From Patescibacteria group bacterium (GTDB lineage: Bacteria > Patescibacteriota > Microgenomatia > UBA1400 > PJMF01), in contig JAHIVL010000020.1 of the NCBI GenBank assembly GCA_018816485.1, forward strand, positions 1 through 14,138: a DNA stretch of 14,138 nt, written 5' to 3'. Shown piece after piece: positions 6,443 to 12,694 of this stretch (its first letter is position 1; each line of letters starts with the position of its first letter). A program made the translations under genes and the position numbers. The notes under the pieces are model-generated. The model saw only the letters and a program-made list of their open reading frames with translations, made no database searches and had not been told where the DNA came from.

Positions 6443-9400
6443 TTATCCTGTTCTGGATGGGTTGCCGTGAACAATCTTATGTGCTTGAAGTAGTAATTTT
6501 TTTTGTAGCGCACTATGAGGATCAAATGGACCACTTACCAAGCCATCTTTAAGTGGATCAAAATCAAGATCAGTTGTCAGGTGAGGGTTACTATCAGCCA
6601 AAGCTTCCTCAGAGAATGGACCCTGCTTAATAACATGGGTTGCTAACAGTTTTTTTGATAGTGAGTCAAGACGGACGGGTTCTTTGCCTCCCACAAAAAT
6701 AATATTTGCACTCGGACTTGACGCAACCCCCAAACCCAACTCAAAAGGAGTCGGTCCCGCCATAGATGGTGAGATTAACATTAATTTTCCATTGATAACA
6801 GCCCATTGCTCCTTATGGAAGTGGCCAGTTATACAAATGTTTGTGTCAGCGAACATCTGACCAAGACCCTGCATCATTTTCTTTGCTTTGAGAACCTGTG
6901 GACTCCCACCTTTACCAGCAAATTGATGGCTGAGCCAAACTCCATAACCACCAACATCCATAAATCCAGAAGGATGTTGTAGGAAGTTACCATCGGGGGT
7001 AACCAGAGATTGAAGATTTCTTACTACTTCTGGCTTATCTTTTCTTTCTAATAACAACCTCATCATAATTTGGAGTGCGTTTGTATAATCATACCCCGTA
7101 AACTTTGTCATACTATTTAATTCGTGATTTCCAGGAACTATTCCTACATTAGTAATGTGGTCTAAATATGTAGGAAGATCTGCAATATCTCTGCCTTGAG
7201 TTAAAGACATCTCTAGTAACCATAATAAATACTGTTCTTGATGTATCATTCTCACGAGACCTAAGAGAGCATGTTCGTTTGGCATGCTTGGATAGTTCCT
7301 ACTTTCTAGGTGGTCACCTCCGAACAGAAGAACGGTGGGGTGATTGGGGATTATTTGTGTTACAAGAATATCAAGTAAGTTAACGAGATAATCTACTCTG
7401 CTTGCAATTGAACCGATATGAGTATCAACCAAAGGTACGATGGCCATTCTTTCTGGGGAGATTGATGCACGCTCCATTAATTCTGGAGTGAATAACCATG
7501 TTCTATTGAGCCCGCTAGAACTCATCCCTGTCATTATGCCTCCGGGGGTTGGCAATGTGCCCCTGGTAAACATTTGTCTTGCACTTCTATCTCTTGCTTC
7601 CTGGAGGGAAGTTCTTCCCTCCATCCCTGTTTTCACAAAGCCTGGAGTAGAGACCATTCTGGTTGAACCACCCATTCCTAAAGCAACATCATTATGAAAA
7701 TTCACCAATTCGTCAGGAACAGGAATGCCCGAAGCTTTCATTTGACCCAGTAGTTCACCAGAACGTCTGAAAGGGTTAGCTTGTACTGTTGTGGCGGTTA
7801 AAGCAAAATTGTGGTGAAGTAAGGTGGTTCTCTCTTCTCCATCACCAAGTTCTGTAGTTATTTTTAAACCGTCAAAAATGCCAAAATCTTCAAACTTTTT
7901 TCCAGGAAGGGGAATATTATCTAGGTCAAGAATGTCAGTATAATGAGCTGGCAAAGGTTCATTATTTATAAGACGTTGATAAGCATCAAAAAGCAGTAAG
8001 TATTCTTCTTGGCGAACAAAAACACCGGGAGTATTTTCGATTTCTTCCGGTGTTAGGTGGCGATAGTCTTCGTGTATTATATCCATAGTTCTTACTTCAT
8101 CGGCTGACCTAAGTCTCCTACCAGATCTAAGATTGTACGGGTAAGCAACATTTATTTGGAATTCATAATGAGTATCCCAAGCATCTAGTTGTTTTAATTG
8201 GTCTTCTTGCCAATATGTTACATGCCCTTTTTGAGAATCGGTTGGTGGCTTTGCCCGTTCTTGTAAATCGCACATTGCCATAATGTTGTAGTTGCGACAT
8301 TGTTCAAAGTCTTCAGAACTCATCACATAAGACACTTCTAGACCAATTTCTTTTATGGAGTTGATAAAAAGTAATGCCGCTTTAAATTGCTCATTCATAC
8401 TTCTCATGACCAGATTTTTTCTCTGGTCTTTTTTTCTAAAGTTAAATCCACCAGCAACAATGCCAGATATAATAACTTGATGGGGTTTTTCATCATCTGG
8501 AAGGTTGTCAAGCCAAACCACTATTCTTCCTAAGGTTTCATAATCAAGATCCTTTTGTCCGAAGAGGATGTCGCCTAGATAGAGAAACCGCCTTTCGTCT
8601 CCTTCAATAATAAGTTTTATTTCGGGAATAGCATTTTTTTCCCTTGATACTTCATATCGCTCTCGAACATCATCTAGATTCTGGATCTCAGTCGAGGCGG
8701 ATCTCCCCCCAAGAAGAAATCTGTTTGCCATATCAACACTTCTTAATTCACTGGCTCCCAAATTAATGGCTTTCTTCCCTCTGGCTGTTAAGCTAATTTT
8801 TCCATGTTTAGACCTTTTAACTAAACCTGCCTCAATAAACACGTTTATCATTCCGTCAACCAGTTCAGGAGAATAATCTATAATTGGTGCCGTTACATCT
8901 TTAAATTGATCCATTAATTCTTCTATAGTGGCAGATTTACTTTGAACACCACGTTTAAGCATATGACCCAGAGTGTCAAACGCTGCTGGTGGTAGCAACC
9001 CCAATAATTTACCGGAATAGTTTGGTCTTTGTTCTGTTTTGTGTAGTGATCCATTATTAACACTCCTTGGATCTAAATCGCGACTAATACGCAATACTTC
9101 TTCTTGCCAAAAAATATAAAATTGGGCGGTGCCAATAGGATCTGATTCTGCAAGAGCTAATTCCAACTGATTGAAAAGTATGTTAAATTTCGTGCGAAAT
9201 TCAAAATTTGTATTTGGCCAAAAGTAAATAACGCAATCAAGCAGTGTTTTGATTGCTTCATAGGTTGGTTGTTTAGTAATTTTTCTAGTAATTATTCCTA
9301 AAACTTTAAGTAGGATTATCGGGTTAAGTTTTGTGGGGTTTTCAATTGCTCTTTTTAAAGATTGGATCGTTTTTTGACCAATGGTGTAGTCTGTTTGCAA

Positions 9401-9763
9401 CTCTGACAACCTAAGGGTCAACTGTTGTTCTGGAGAAGGAATATGCCCATCGATAATAAGTTGTCTAAATTCTTCATCATTTAATTGGGCAATATTCAAA
9501 AGGGCTATTGTAAAAAGGGCTTTAATATTACTTAGCAACTCTGGGAGATTTTCCCGAGTGGCTTCAATCACCTCTAGTATTAATTTATTTTTTAGTTCTT
9601 CTAAATAAGGTTTTTCATCTGGATCTTCATCATCACTTTTTCTGTCTAAGTTTTCATTCGATTCTTTACTACCTAACAAGAGCAGTAATAATTGTTTTGA
9701 CAAAACCAATCGCAATTCTTCTACAGATTCTACTTTTTGCAATTGTTCTTTGTTTTCACTCAT
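6443..9763 (-). CDS. Large multidomain protein: helical N-terminus, winged-helix-like segment, possible degenerate phosphoesterase-like domain and C-terminal metallophosphoesterase
   Basis: The 1106-residue product ends in a calcineurin-like metallophosphoesterase (about 770-1030) with every metal motif present: D780-T-H782, GGD817, GNH880-E, H946 and GH981-F-H983. It should hydrolyse phosphoester bonds with two metal ions; the substrate is unknown. Residues 1-250 are mostly helical and charged. Residues about 255-336 (LLPPAAFDTLGHMLKRG through LTARGKKAINLG) look like a winged helix. Residues about 380-500 (FLYLGDILFG, VIISGIVAGGF, VSYVMSSEDF) have the strand-turn pattern of a phosphoesterase-like fold without its metal residues; this part is tentative. 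No signal or membrane segment is seen. Exonuclease or DNA-polymerase small-subunit-like roles are possible but unproven. Its C-terminal part is clearly richer in G+C than its neighbours. A GGGA tract lies 12-15 bases upstream of ATG 9763. Confidence 0.8.
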   Translation of the reverse strand: MSENKEQLQKVESVEELRLVLSKQLLLLLLGSKESNENLDRKSDDEDPDEKPYLEELKNKLILEVIEATRENLPELLSNIKALFTIALLNIAQLNDEEFRQLIIDGHIPSPEQQLTLRLSELQTDYTIGQKTIQSLKRAIENPTKLNPIILLKVLGIITRKITKQPTYEAIKTLLDCVIYFWPNTNFEFRTKFNILFNQLELALAESDPIGTAQFYIFWQEEVLRISRDLDPRSVNNGSLHKTEQRPNYSGKLLGLLPPAAFDTLGHMLKRGVQSKSATIEELMDQFKDVTAPIIDYSPELVDGMINVFIEAGLVKRSKHGKISLTARGKKAINLGASELRSVDMANRFLLGGRSASTEIQNLDDVRERYEVSREKNAIPEIKLIIEGDERRFLYLGDILFGQKDLDYETLGRIVVWLDNLPDDEKPHQVIISGIVAGGFNFRKKDQRKNLVMRSMNEQFKAALLFINSIKEIGLEVSYVMSSEDFEQCRNYNIMAMCDLQERAKPPTDSQKGHVTYWQEDQLKQLDAWDTHYEFQINVAYPYNLRSGRRLRSADEVRTMDIIHEDYRHLTPEEIENTPGVFVRQEEYLLLFDAYQRLINNEPLPAHYTDILDLDNIPLPGKKFEDFGIFDGLKITTELGDGEERTTLLHHNFALTATTVQANPFRRSGELLGQMKASGIPVPDELVNFHNDVALGMGGSTRMVSTPGFVKTGMEGRTSLQEARDRSARQMFTRGTLPTPGGIMTGMSSSGLNRTWLFTPELMERASISPERMAIVPLVDTHIGSIASRVDYLVNLLDILVTQIIPNHPTVLLFGGDHLESRNYPSMPNEHALLGLVRMIHQEQYLLWLLEMSLTQGRDIADLPTYLDHITNVGIVPGNHELNSMTKFTGYDYTNALQIMMRLLLERKDKPEVVRNLQSLVTPDGNFLQHPSGFMDVGGYGVWLSHQFAGKGGSPQVLKAKKMMQGLGQMFADTNICITGHFHKEQWAVINGKLMLISPSMAGPTPFELGLGVASSPSANIIFVGGKEPVRLDSLSKKLLATHVIKQGPFSEEALADSNPHLTTDLDFDPLKDGLVSGPFDPHSALQKKLLLQAHKIVHGNPSRTG

Positions 9764-9806
9764 CTAGACATCCCATTTGGTAATATTTTTTTATAAAACT
9801 CAAATT

Positions 9807-9841
9807 ACAATATCCTATCATTGATAAGCTTGTCAATGATA
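9807..9841 (-). promoter_or_regulatory. Promoter with a 26-bp operator-like palindrome over the -35 box
   Basis: Minus-strand TTGACA (9836-9831), an 18-bp spacer and TATTGT (9812-9807) form a plausible sigma-70-type promoter for the 1106-residue gene, with a leader of about 40 bases. Bases 9816-9841 form a palindrome, ATCATTGA-T-AAGCTT-G-TCAATGAT plus one outer pair, with a single mismatched pair. It covers the -35 and spacer. A dimeric repressor bound there would block RNA polymerase. Confidence 0.55.
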
Positions 9842-9908
9842 CATTTTGCCAGTACTTTGTATAATTTTGGTGTAATTTTATATGCCTGATCAGAAAACTC
9901 CGGGTTTT

Positions 9909-9937
9909 ATAAGCCTAGAAATGAATGCTAGGCTTAT
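9909..9937. repeat. Perfect 10-bp-stem inverted repeat
   Basis: ATAAGCCTAG (9909-9918) pairs exactly with CTAGGCTTAT (9928-9937) around a 9-base loop. Neither side has a U-tract, so it does not look like an intrinsic terminator. It lies between the large gene's promoter and the first cassette-boundary repeat. It could be a protein-binding site or an old element end. Confidence 0.45.
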
Positions 9938-9964
9938 GAGTGCTTAGTTGTGAAACTCCAGCCC

Positions 9965-10262
9965 TTAGATTGGATGACACAAGTTGACTATGTCAGAACT
10001 TTTTTTATTAATTCAATTTCGGGAATAAATTTTCCAGAAGGTAATTTTGATGAACGATCTAAAAAGCCTTTGTTACCTGAAATTTTAAATCCAAATTTTG
10101 TATAAAAACCAATTGCTTAGTAATTATAGCTAGCAACATTTATCAAAATATCTTTTTTAAATCCTAGCCAAACAAGAGCTTCCTCAATTAATAATCTTCC
10201 TGTACCTTTTCCATGAAAAGAAGGAAGAACGTATATTGCACCAATTCTGTTATTATCTAATT
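9965..10262 (-). pseudogene. GNAT family N-acetyltransferase, truncated and with an internal stop
   Basis: The minus strand reads ELDNNRIGAIYVLPSFHGKG then TGRLLIEEALVWLGFKKD, which holds the GNAT acetyl-CoA loop (H-G-K-G-T-G). After NVASYNY there is a TAA at 10113-10111, then AIGFYTKFGFKISGNKGF, the usual motif B tail. A single base change from a lysine or glutamate codon explains the stop. The N-terminal half is missing: homology ends at about 10262, where a fragment of an IS3-family end begins. The frame runs through the boundary repeat to TAA at 9967-9965; the original stop was probably nearer 10000. The gene is dead by both lesions. Intact relatives acetylate small molecules or protein amines. 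Confidence 0.8.
9974..10006 (+). repeat. Cassette-boundary repeat, copy A
   Basis: ATGACACAAGTTGACTATGT followed by CAGAACTTTTTTT. It shares 28 of 33 positions with copy B (12385) and 31 of 33 with copy C (13083), and its first 20 bases resemble copy D (11670). TGACA and TGTCA arms flank it. In the ATG frame it would read MTQVDYVRTFF. It abuts the 3' end of the broken acetyltransferase on the opposite strand. Confidence 0.75.
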
Positions 10263-10351
10263 CTTTTTTTTAATTTCATACACTTTTCCTTTCGTTTAGT
10301 GTATCAAACCGTACTTAGCTTACTGTATTAAATTGGGGGGGGTGCAGTCCA
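10261..10351 (-). mobile_element. Fragment of a second IS3-family copy (orfA-side end only)
   Basis: This segment matches 11383-11470 with one substitution (T for C in GTACTTAGC) and three extra Gs in the G-run (eight versus five). It holds the terminal TGGACTGCACCCC end at 10351, the leader with its AAAGGA ribosome site, and the first few orfA codons. It then stops abruptly at the acetyltransferase fragment. It forms a direct repeat with the larger element, about 1.1 kb away. Confidence 0.85.
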
Positions 10352-10398
10352 TAAGATTGTAGTTTACTTCTTTGAATAATGTGGCCATATCTTGTATT

Positions 10399-10557
10399 TT
10401 ACCTTCTCTTACTTTTCTTTCTAGGATTATTAGCAATACTCCTCTCCTTATGTCCCGGTTTCTGTGAGTAGTGTTTATCCTTTGGAATATTATATTCCTT
10501 CTCAAATTTAACATCTTCTTGATGTAATTTTTTTAGTATTTCTTTACAAATTCTCAT
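10399..10557 (-). CDS. Small basic protein of unknown function (uncertain)
   Basis: A 52-codon frame starts at ATG 10557, eight bases after an AAGGA Shine-Dalgarno-like sequence. The product begins MRICKEILKKLHQEDVKFEK and ends NNPRKKSKRR, with a strongly basic tail. I recognise no family. It sits between the IS3 fragment and the IS30 remnant on the same strand as both, so it may be an IS passenger, a leftover host gene or chance. The only supports are the ribosome site and the lysine/arginine-rich composition. Confidence 0.3.
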   Translation of the reverse strand: MRICKEILKKLHQEDVKFEKEYNIPKDKHYSQKPGHKERSIANNPRKKSKRR

Positions 10558-10581
10558 AATAAGTTCCTTACTTAAAATAAT

Positions 10582-10603
10582 TCCCTACATTCAAGATTGA
10601 ATC
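10582..10603. repeat. Possible terminal inverted repeat of the IS30-family remnant
   Basis: On the minus strand, a few bases past the IS30 transposase stop codon, the sequence reads GGATTCAATCTTGAATGTAGG. It has an internal TTCAATCTTGAA palindrome. Its position fits an IS terminus; the opposite end is missing. Confidence 0.35.
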
Positions 10604-10606
10604 CGC

Positions 10607-10681
10607 TCACTTAGTACTTTTTAATTCCTCTCTAAAAGCCTCTTGAGGTGTTCGATAACCCAAGCATTTTCTTGGTCTATT
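10607..10681 (-). pseudogene. IS30-family transposase, C-terminal remnant
   Basis: The minus strand reads NRPRKCLGYRTPQEAFREEL followed by KSTK and TGA at 10609-10607. NRPRK-x-LG-x-x-TP-x-E is the conserved C-terminal end of IS30-family DDE transposases. Upstream of N the sequence is replaced by the end of the IS3-family element at 10682. Only about 24 of some 300-350 codons survive, so it is inactive. It shows that the IS3 element or a later rearrangement cut through an older IS30 copy. Confidence 0.75.
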
Positions 10682-10693
10682 TGGACTGCACCC

Positions 10694-11071
10694 CTACCGT
10701 AATACAGTAGCGAGTTTGGTTTGATTGATATTGTTAATATTTTCTACCTCGTTACTTTTTAATAATTCTTCAAATTCGCTGGGTGGTAGATAGCCTAGTG
10801 ACGAGTGAAGTCTTCTTGTATTGTAAACATCATTGATGAATTTGAATAGGTTTTGTTTTGCCTCCCAAATACTTTGATAATCATTTAAGTAAACTTCATT
10901 TGTTTTCAGAGTTTTAAAAAAACTTTCTGCCATTCCATTTTCCCAAGGACAACCAGGATTGCTCATGGAAATTCTAACTCCATAAAATTTAAGTAAATTG
11001 GTGTAGTCATGTCTAGAGTAAGCATCGATTATTACTGCTAAATATACAAAGCCACTAGGGAGCTTAATCAT
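10694..11071 (-). pseudogene. IS3-family transposase OrfB, deleted remnant
   Basis: The 125-codon frame keeps FVYLAVIIDAYSR, SMSNPGCPWENGMAESFF (with the catalytic glutamate E49) and NTRRLHSSLGYLPPSEF, all typical of the IS3 rve integrase core. Two pieces are gone. The N-terminal HTH region with the first catalytic aspartate is absent. About 50-60 residues between DAYSR and HDYTNLL are also absent, taking with them the HSD-type second aspartate. The junction is in frame. The frame is the same as that of orfA, separated by its TGA at 11092-11090, instead of the usual -1 arrangement. The product cannot be an active transposase. Confidence 0.8.
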
Positions 11072-11089
11072 TTGGTAAATCTCCTTTAC

Positions 11090-11401
11090 TCAAGTTGTCT
11101 TTTTTTTTAAAAGGGTATTGGCGTCTTTGAGTATTTTGTTCTCTAGAGTAGCTCTACCTAGTGCTGCTTCTAACTCTTTGACTCTAGCTTTATCAATACT
11201 GGTTAAAGTATGAGCTGAGCTACCACTCCCTGGAAAACAGTTAATCGAGTCTTTTCTGTATTTATTCATCCACTGACCAATTAAGTTAGAACCAATCATG
11301 TACTCACGACTAGCTTGAGCCTGTGTTTTGAGTCCTTGATCAACCTCCTCGCACACCTGAATCTCAAATTCACGACTAAACCTTCTTTTTTTTAATTTCA
11401 T
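11090..11401 (-). CDS. IS3-family transposase OrfA (HTH protein)
   Basis: A 103-residue basic protein of normal OrfA length. KRRFSREFEIQVCEEVDQGL starts the IS3/IS911-type helix-turn-helix, TQAQASREYMIGSNLIGQWM contains the recognition helix, and ARVKELEAALGRATLENKIL is the leucine-zipper segment used for pairing with OrfAB. The ATG at 11401 has an AAAGGA ribosome site, unlike the host-like genes in this window. A run of nine A near the 3' end (about 11103-11111 on the plus strand as T) could have served -1 frameshifting. The product can probably still bind the element ends and might act as a repressor. Confidence 0.85.
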   Translation of the reverse strand: MKLKKRRFSREFEIQVCEEVDQGLKTQAQASREYMIGSNLIGQWMNKYRKDSINCFPGSGSSAHTLTSIDKARVKELEAALGRATLENKILKDANTLLKKKTT

Positions 11402-11509
11402 ACACTTTTCCTTTCGTTTAGTGTATCAAACCGTACTCAGCTTACTGTATTAAATTGGGGGTGCAGTCCAGTATATTTTGGACTATACATAAATACAGTA
11501 TATCACATT

Positions 11510-11550
11510 CCGACAATATCCCGACAAATATCCCGACAGTGATGTCCGAC
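11510..11550 (+). repeat. Four CCGAC repeats spaced 11-13 bp
   Basis: CCGAC occurs at 11510, 11521, 11533 and 11546, three of them followed by ACA or ACAA-type sequence. The spacing is close to one DNA turn, so all copies face one side of the helix. The last copy leads into GACTTGGTCTTCCGCC, which is shared with 14005-14021. It is too short and irregular for CRISPR. Confidence 0.55.
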
Positions 11551-11557
11551 TTGGTCT

Positions 11558-11630
11558 TCCGCCTATGCTTCGGAAATTCCTTCATAGAATTCAGTCAAGA
11601 TTCGAAGTGATCCAAATCAACATAGTCAAA
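11558..11630 (+). repeat. 73-bp direct repeat, left copy
   Basis: These 73 bases are identical to 14061-14133. The unit has internal pairing: CTTCG (11568-11572) with CGAAG (11603-11607), and AATTC with GAATT inside. It ends in ACATAGTC, which is complementary to the GACTATGT core of the cassette-boundary repeats. An open frame (ATG 11565) runs from this repeat through the hairpin into boundary repeat D and stops at 11693. Its peptide (MLRKFLHRIQSRFEVIQI...) is not one I can assign. Confidence 0.85.
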
Positions 11631-11689
11631 TATCCAATAAAAAACCAGCTGAAGCTGGTATTTTATTGGATGGCACAAGTGGACTATGT
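11620..11689 (+). repeat. Long nested inverted repeat, attC-like, with a terminator-like core
   Basis: The outer arms ACATAGTC (11620-11627) and GACTATGT (11682-11689) pair perfectly. Inside, ATCCAATAAAA-a-ACCAGC (11632-11649) pairs with GCTGGT-a-TTTTATTGGAT (11654-11671) around a TGAA loop: 17 pairs and one mismatch. The right arm carries ten unpaired bases against four on the left, an asymmetry also seen in integron attC sites. The ACCAGC-TGAA-GCTGGT-ATTTTATT core could work as an intrinsic terminator in both directions. Confidence 0.7.
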
Positions 11690-11693
11690 ATGA
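11670..11693 (+). repeat. Cassette-boundary repeat, copy D (diverged 3' end)
   Basis: ATGGCACAAGTGGACTATGT matches the other copies, but the following AGAAC and T-run are replaced by ATGATATC. In the ATG frame it reads MAQVDYV then stop. It is the only copy joined to the 73-bp repeat and to a complementary left arm, and it precedes the toxin-antitoxin unit. Confidence 0.65.
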
Positions 11694-11722
11694 TATCTAT
11701 AATTTTCAGTACAAACTGATCA

Positions 11723-11755
11723 TTGACAAATGTGGCGTATCTGACACAATATAAA
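11723..11755 (+). promoter_or_regulatory. Putative promoter of the toxin-antitoxin operon
   Basis: A consensus TTGACA lies at 11723-11728. CAATAT (11747-11752, 18-bp spacer) or TATAAA (11750-11755) could be the -10 box, just before ATG 11758. TGACA recurs at 11742-11746, 18 bp after the first, a possible half-site for the HTH antitoxin, which normally represses its own operon. Confidence 0.45.
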
Positions 11756-11757
11756 CA

Positions 11758-12067
11758 ATGAAGAAGATAGTGATCTTATGATTATTTAGCAACAAAAGAA
11801 CTAAGTACCTTTTTAATTGAAGTTAGAGCTAAATTTAATGATCTTTTTGAAATCTTAAGCAAAGAAGGCAAACTAGAAATGCCCTTTGCAAAGAAAATAG
11901 GAAATGAACTACTTGAAATTAGGGTCAAACATAGGGGACAATGGCGAGCAATTTACGCATATATATTAAAAAACCAAGTGATAATTTTATCTGCTTTTCA
12001 GAAAAAAACTCAAAAAACACCAAAGAAAGAACTAACTAAAGCTCTAAAAAGACTTAAAAGATATTAA
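11758..12067 (+). pseudogene. higB: HigB/RelE-type toxin with an apparent one-base frameshift near its start
   Basis: From 11780 the frame reads DYLATKELSTFLIEVRAKFN then DLFEILSKEGKLEMPFAKKI, GNELLEIRVKHRGQWRAIYA and QKKTQKTPKKELTKALKRL, a full Gp49/HigB-type mRNA-interferase core (ELRI-x-RGQWR, F-x-KK-x-QKTP). That frame has no start codon and is closed upstream by TGA. ATG 11758 begins MKKIVI in another frame; removing one T of the CTTA at 11775-11778 joins the two as MKKIVIYDYLATKEL. A usual-length gene with one extra base (mutation or sequencing error) therefore explains the data. ATG 11879 would give only the last 62 residues. Toxins of this type cut mRNA at the ribosome. The antitoxin follows 14 bases later. 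Confidence 0.75.
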
Positions 12068-12081
12068 AGAAAGGATGTAAT

Positions 12082-12360
12082 ATGAAGAATAATAATGTTT
12101 CTCTAAATGAATGGGGCAAACAGTTTTCACTAGCACAAAAAAAGAATGCTAAAAAAGCCAACAATTACTACGCTGTGGTTGAAGAATTTAAAAAGATAAG
12201 AAAAGAGCTTGGTTTTACTCAACAAGAGTTGGCAGACAAAATGGGTATTGATCGCACTGTAATTACTAAAATAGAAACAGGCGCCAGAAATACAACCCTA
12301 AAAAGTTTAATAATGTTTGCTGAGGGTATGGATAAAAAACTTAAGATAAGTTTTGTTTAA
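12082..12360 (+). CDS. higA: HigA-type antitoxin, XRE-family HTH protein
   Basis: A 92-residue protein. After a basic N-terminal stretch, FKKIRKELGFTQQELADKMG then IDRTVITKIETGARNTTLKSLI form a classic HTH_3 domain (about residues 37-90). The ATG is preceded by AGAAAGGA at good spacing, a clear Shine-Dalgarno site. The toxin-first order fits higBA-type systems, where the antitoxin binds the toxin and the shared promoter. It looks intact even though the toxin seems frameshifted, a common decay state because loss of the antitoxin first would be lethal. Boundary repeat B follows 24 bases after the stop. Confidence 0.82.
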   Translation: MKNNNVSLNEWGKQFSLAQKKNAKKANNYYAVVEEFKKIRKELGFTQQELADKMGIDRTVITKIETGARNTTLKSLIMFAEGMDKKLKISFV

Positions 12361-12384
12361 GGTTATTTCTTGAGTTACTGTGTG

Positions 12385-12416
12385 ATGGCACAGGTGGACT
12401 ATGTTAGAACTTTTTT
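12385..12416 (+). repeat. Cassette-boundary repeat, copy B
   Basis: ATGGCACAGGTGGACTATGT followed by TAGAACTTTTTT. Its GTTAGAAC end is the closest of the four to the integron core-site consensus GTTRRRY, although the seventh base is A. The hairpin potential plus T-run could also terminate the higBA transcript. The frame would read MAQVDYVRTFF. It ends two bases before the stop codon of the opposite-strand gene. Confidence 0.75.
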
Positions 12417-12418
12417 CT

Positions 12419-12694
12419 TCAATCAATTTTTAAAGAGTAATTTTGAAGCAAAGTTCCATACATAAGAAATTTCTCAGCTTTATCTTGAGAAACATTTGGG
12501 TCATTATCAGAATTTAAGTCTATAATAATATCATTTATATAACTATCAAGACTTTGATTTGATAGTTCTAATGACCATTTCTTTGATTCCTGCCAAAACC
12601 TATTAGCAGCCTTTTGAGAACCTCTACTCATTAGACTAGCAACTCTATAAAGATCATTAGAAAGAGAACCTATGAGCATTTTTTTATTTGTCAT
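12419..12694 (-). CDS. Hypothetical 91-residue protein, partner of the DUF5674 gene
   Basis: The predicted protein is helical and soluble: MLIGSLSNDLYRVASLMSRG, then QKAANRFWQESKKWSLEL, then an acidic middle (LNSDNDPNVSQDKAEKF). I do not recognise a named family, though the N-terminal SNDLYRVA...AANRFW pattern looks conserved. Its ATG overlaps the TGA of the upstream DUF5674 gene (ATGA, 12694-12691), so the two are almost certainly translated together. It ends directly at boundary repeat B. A two-gene unit in a cassette-like region might be a toxin-antitoxin-like pair, but nothing in the residues shows that. Confidence 0.65.
   Translation of the reverse strand: MTNKKMLIGSLSNDLYRVASLMSRGSQKAANRFWQESKKWSLELSNQSLDSYINDIIIDLNSDNDPNVSQDKAEKFLMYGTLLQNYSLKID

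Larger units (their letters stand above)
10682..11470 (-). mobile_element. IS3-family insertion sequence, internally deleted derivative
   Basis: Both ends are present: TGGACTGCACCCC-n5-TAATACAGTA begins at 10682, and the same pattern in inverted orientation ends at 11470. Between them are orfA and a shortened orfB. The total of 789 bp is well below the usual 1.2-1.5 kb for the family. The flanking bases (ATT on the left, GTA on the right) do not form a target duplication, which suggests rearrangement after insertion. With two catalytic residues missing from orfB, it could move only if helped by another copy. Confidence 0.85.

Noticed and set aside
6328..6534. 68-residue minus-strand frame
   Set aside because: It overlaps the 3' end of the large metallophosphoesterase gene in another frame and has no recognisable features.
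7440..7697. 85-residue plus-strand frame inside the large gene
   Set aside because: It is antisense to the conserved coding region of the phosphoesterase and looks like a shadow frame.
9974..10006. Simple transcription terminator for copies A and C
   Set aside because: The T-run side would terminate plus-strand transcripts, but no plus-strand gene lies immediately upstream of copies A and C.
10320..10514. 64-residue minus-strand frame overlapping the IS3 fragment
   Set aside because: It has no family features, runs into the IS end, and overlaps the better-supported 52-codon frame that has a ribosome site.
11510..11550. CRISPR array from the CCGAC repeats
   Set aside because: Repeats are five bases with 6-8 base gaps; there are no 25-40 bp repeats, no spacers and no cas genes.
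12691..12694. Alternative genetic code with TGA as glycine
   Set aside because: TGA ends the DUF5674 gene at the expected place in an ATGA overlap and ends the IS30 tail, so it acts as a stop.
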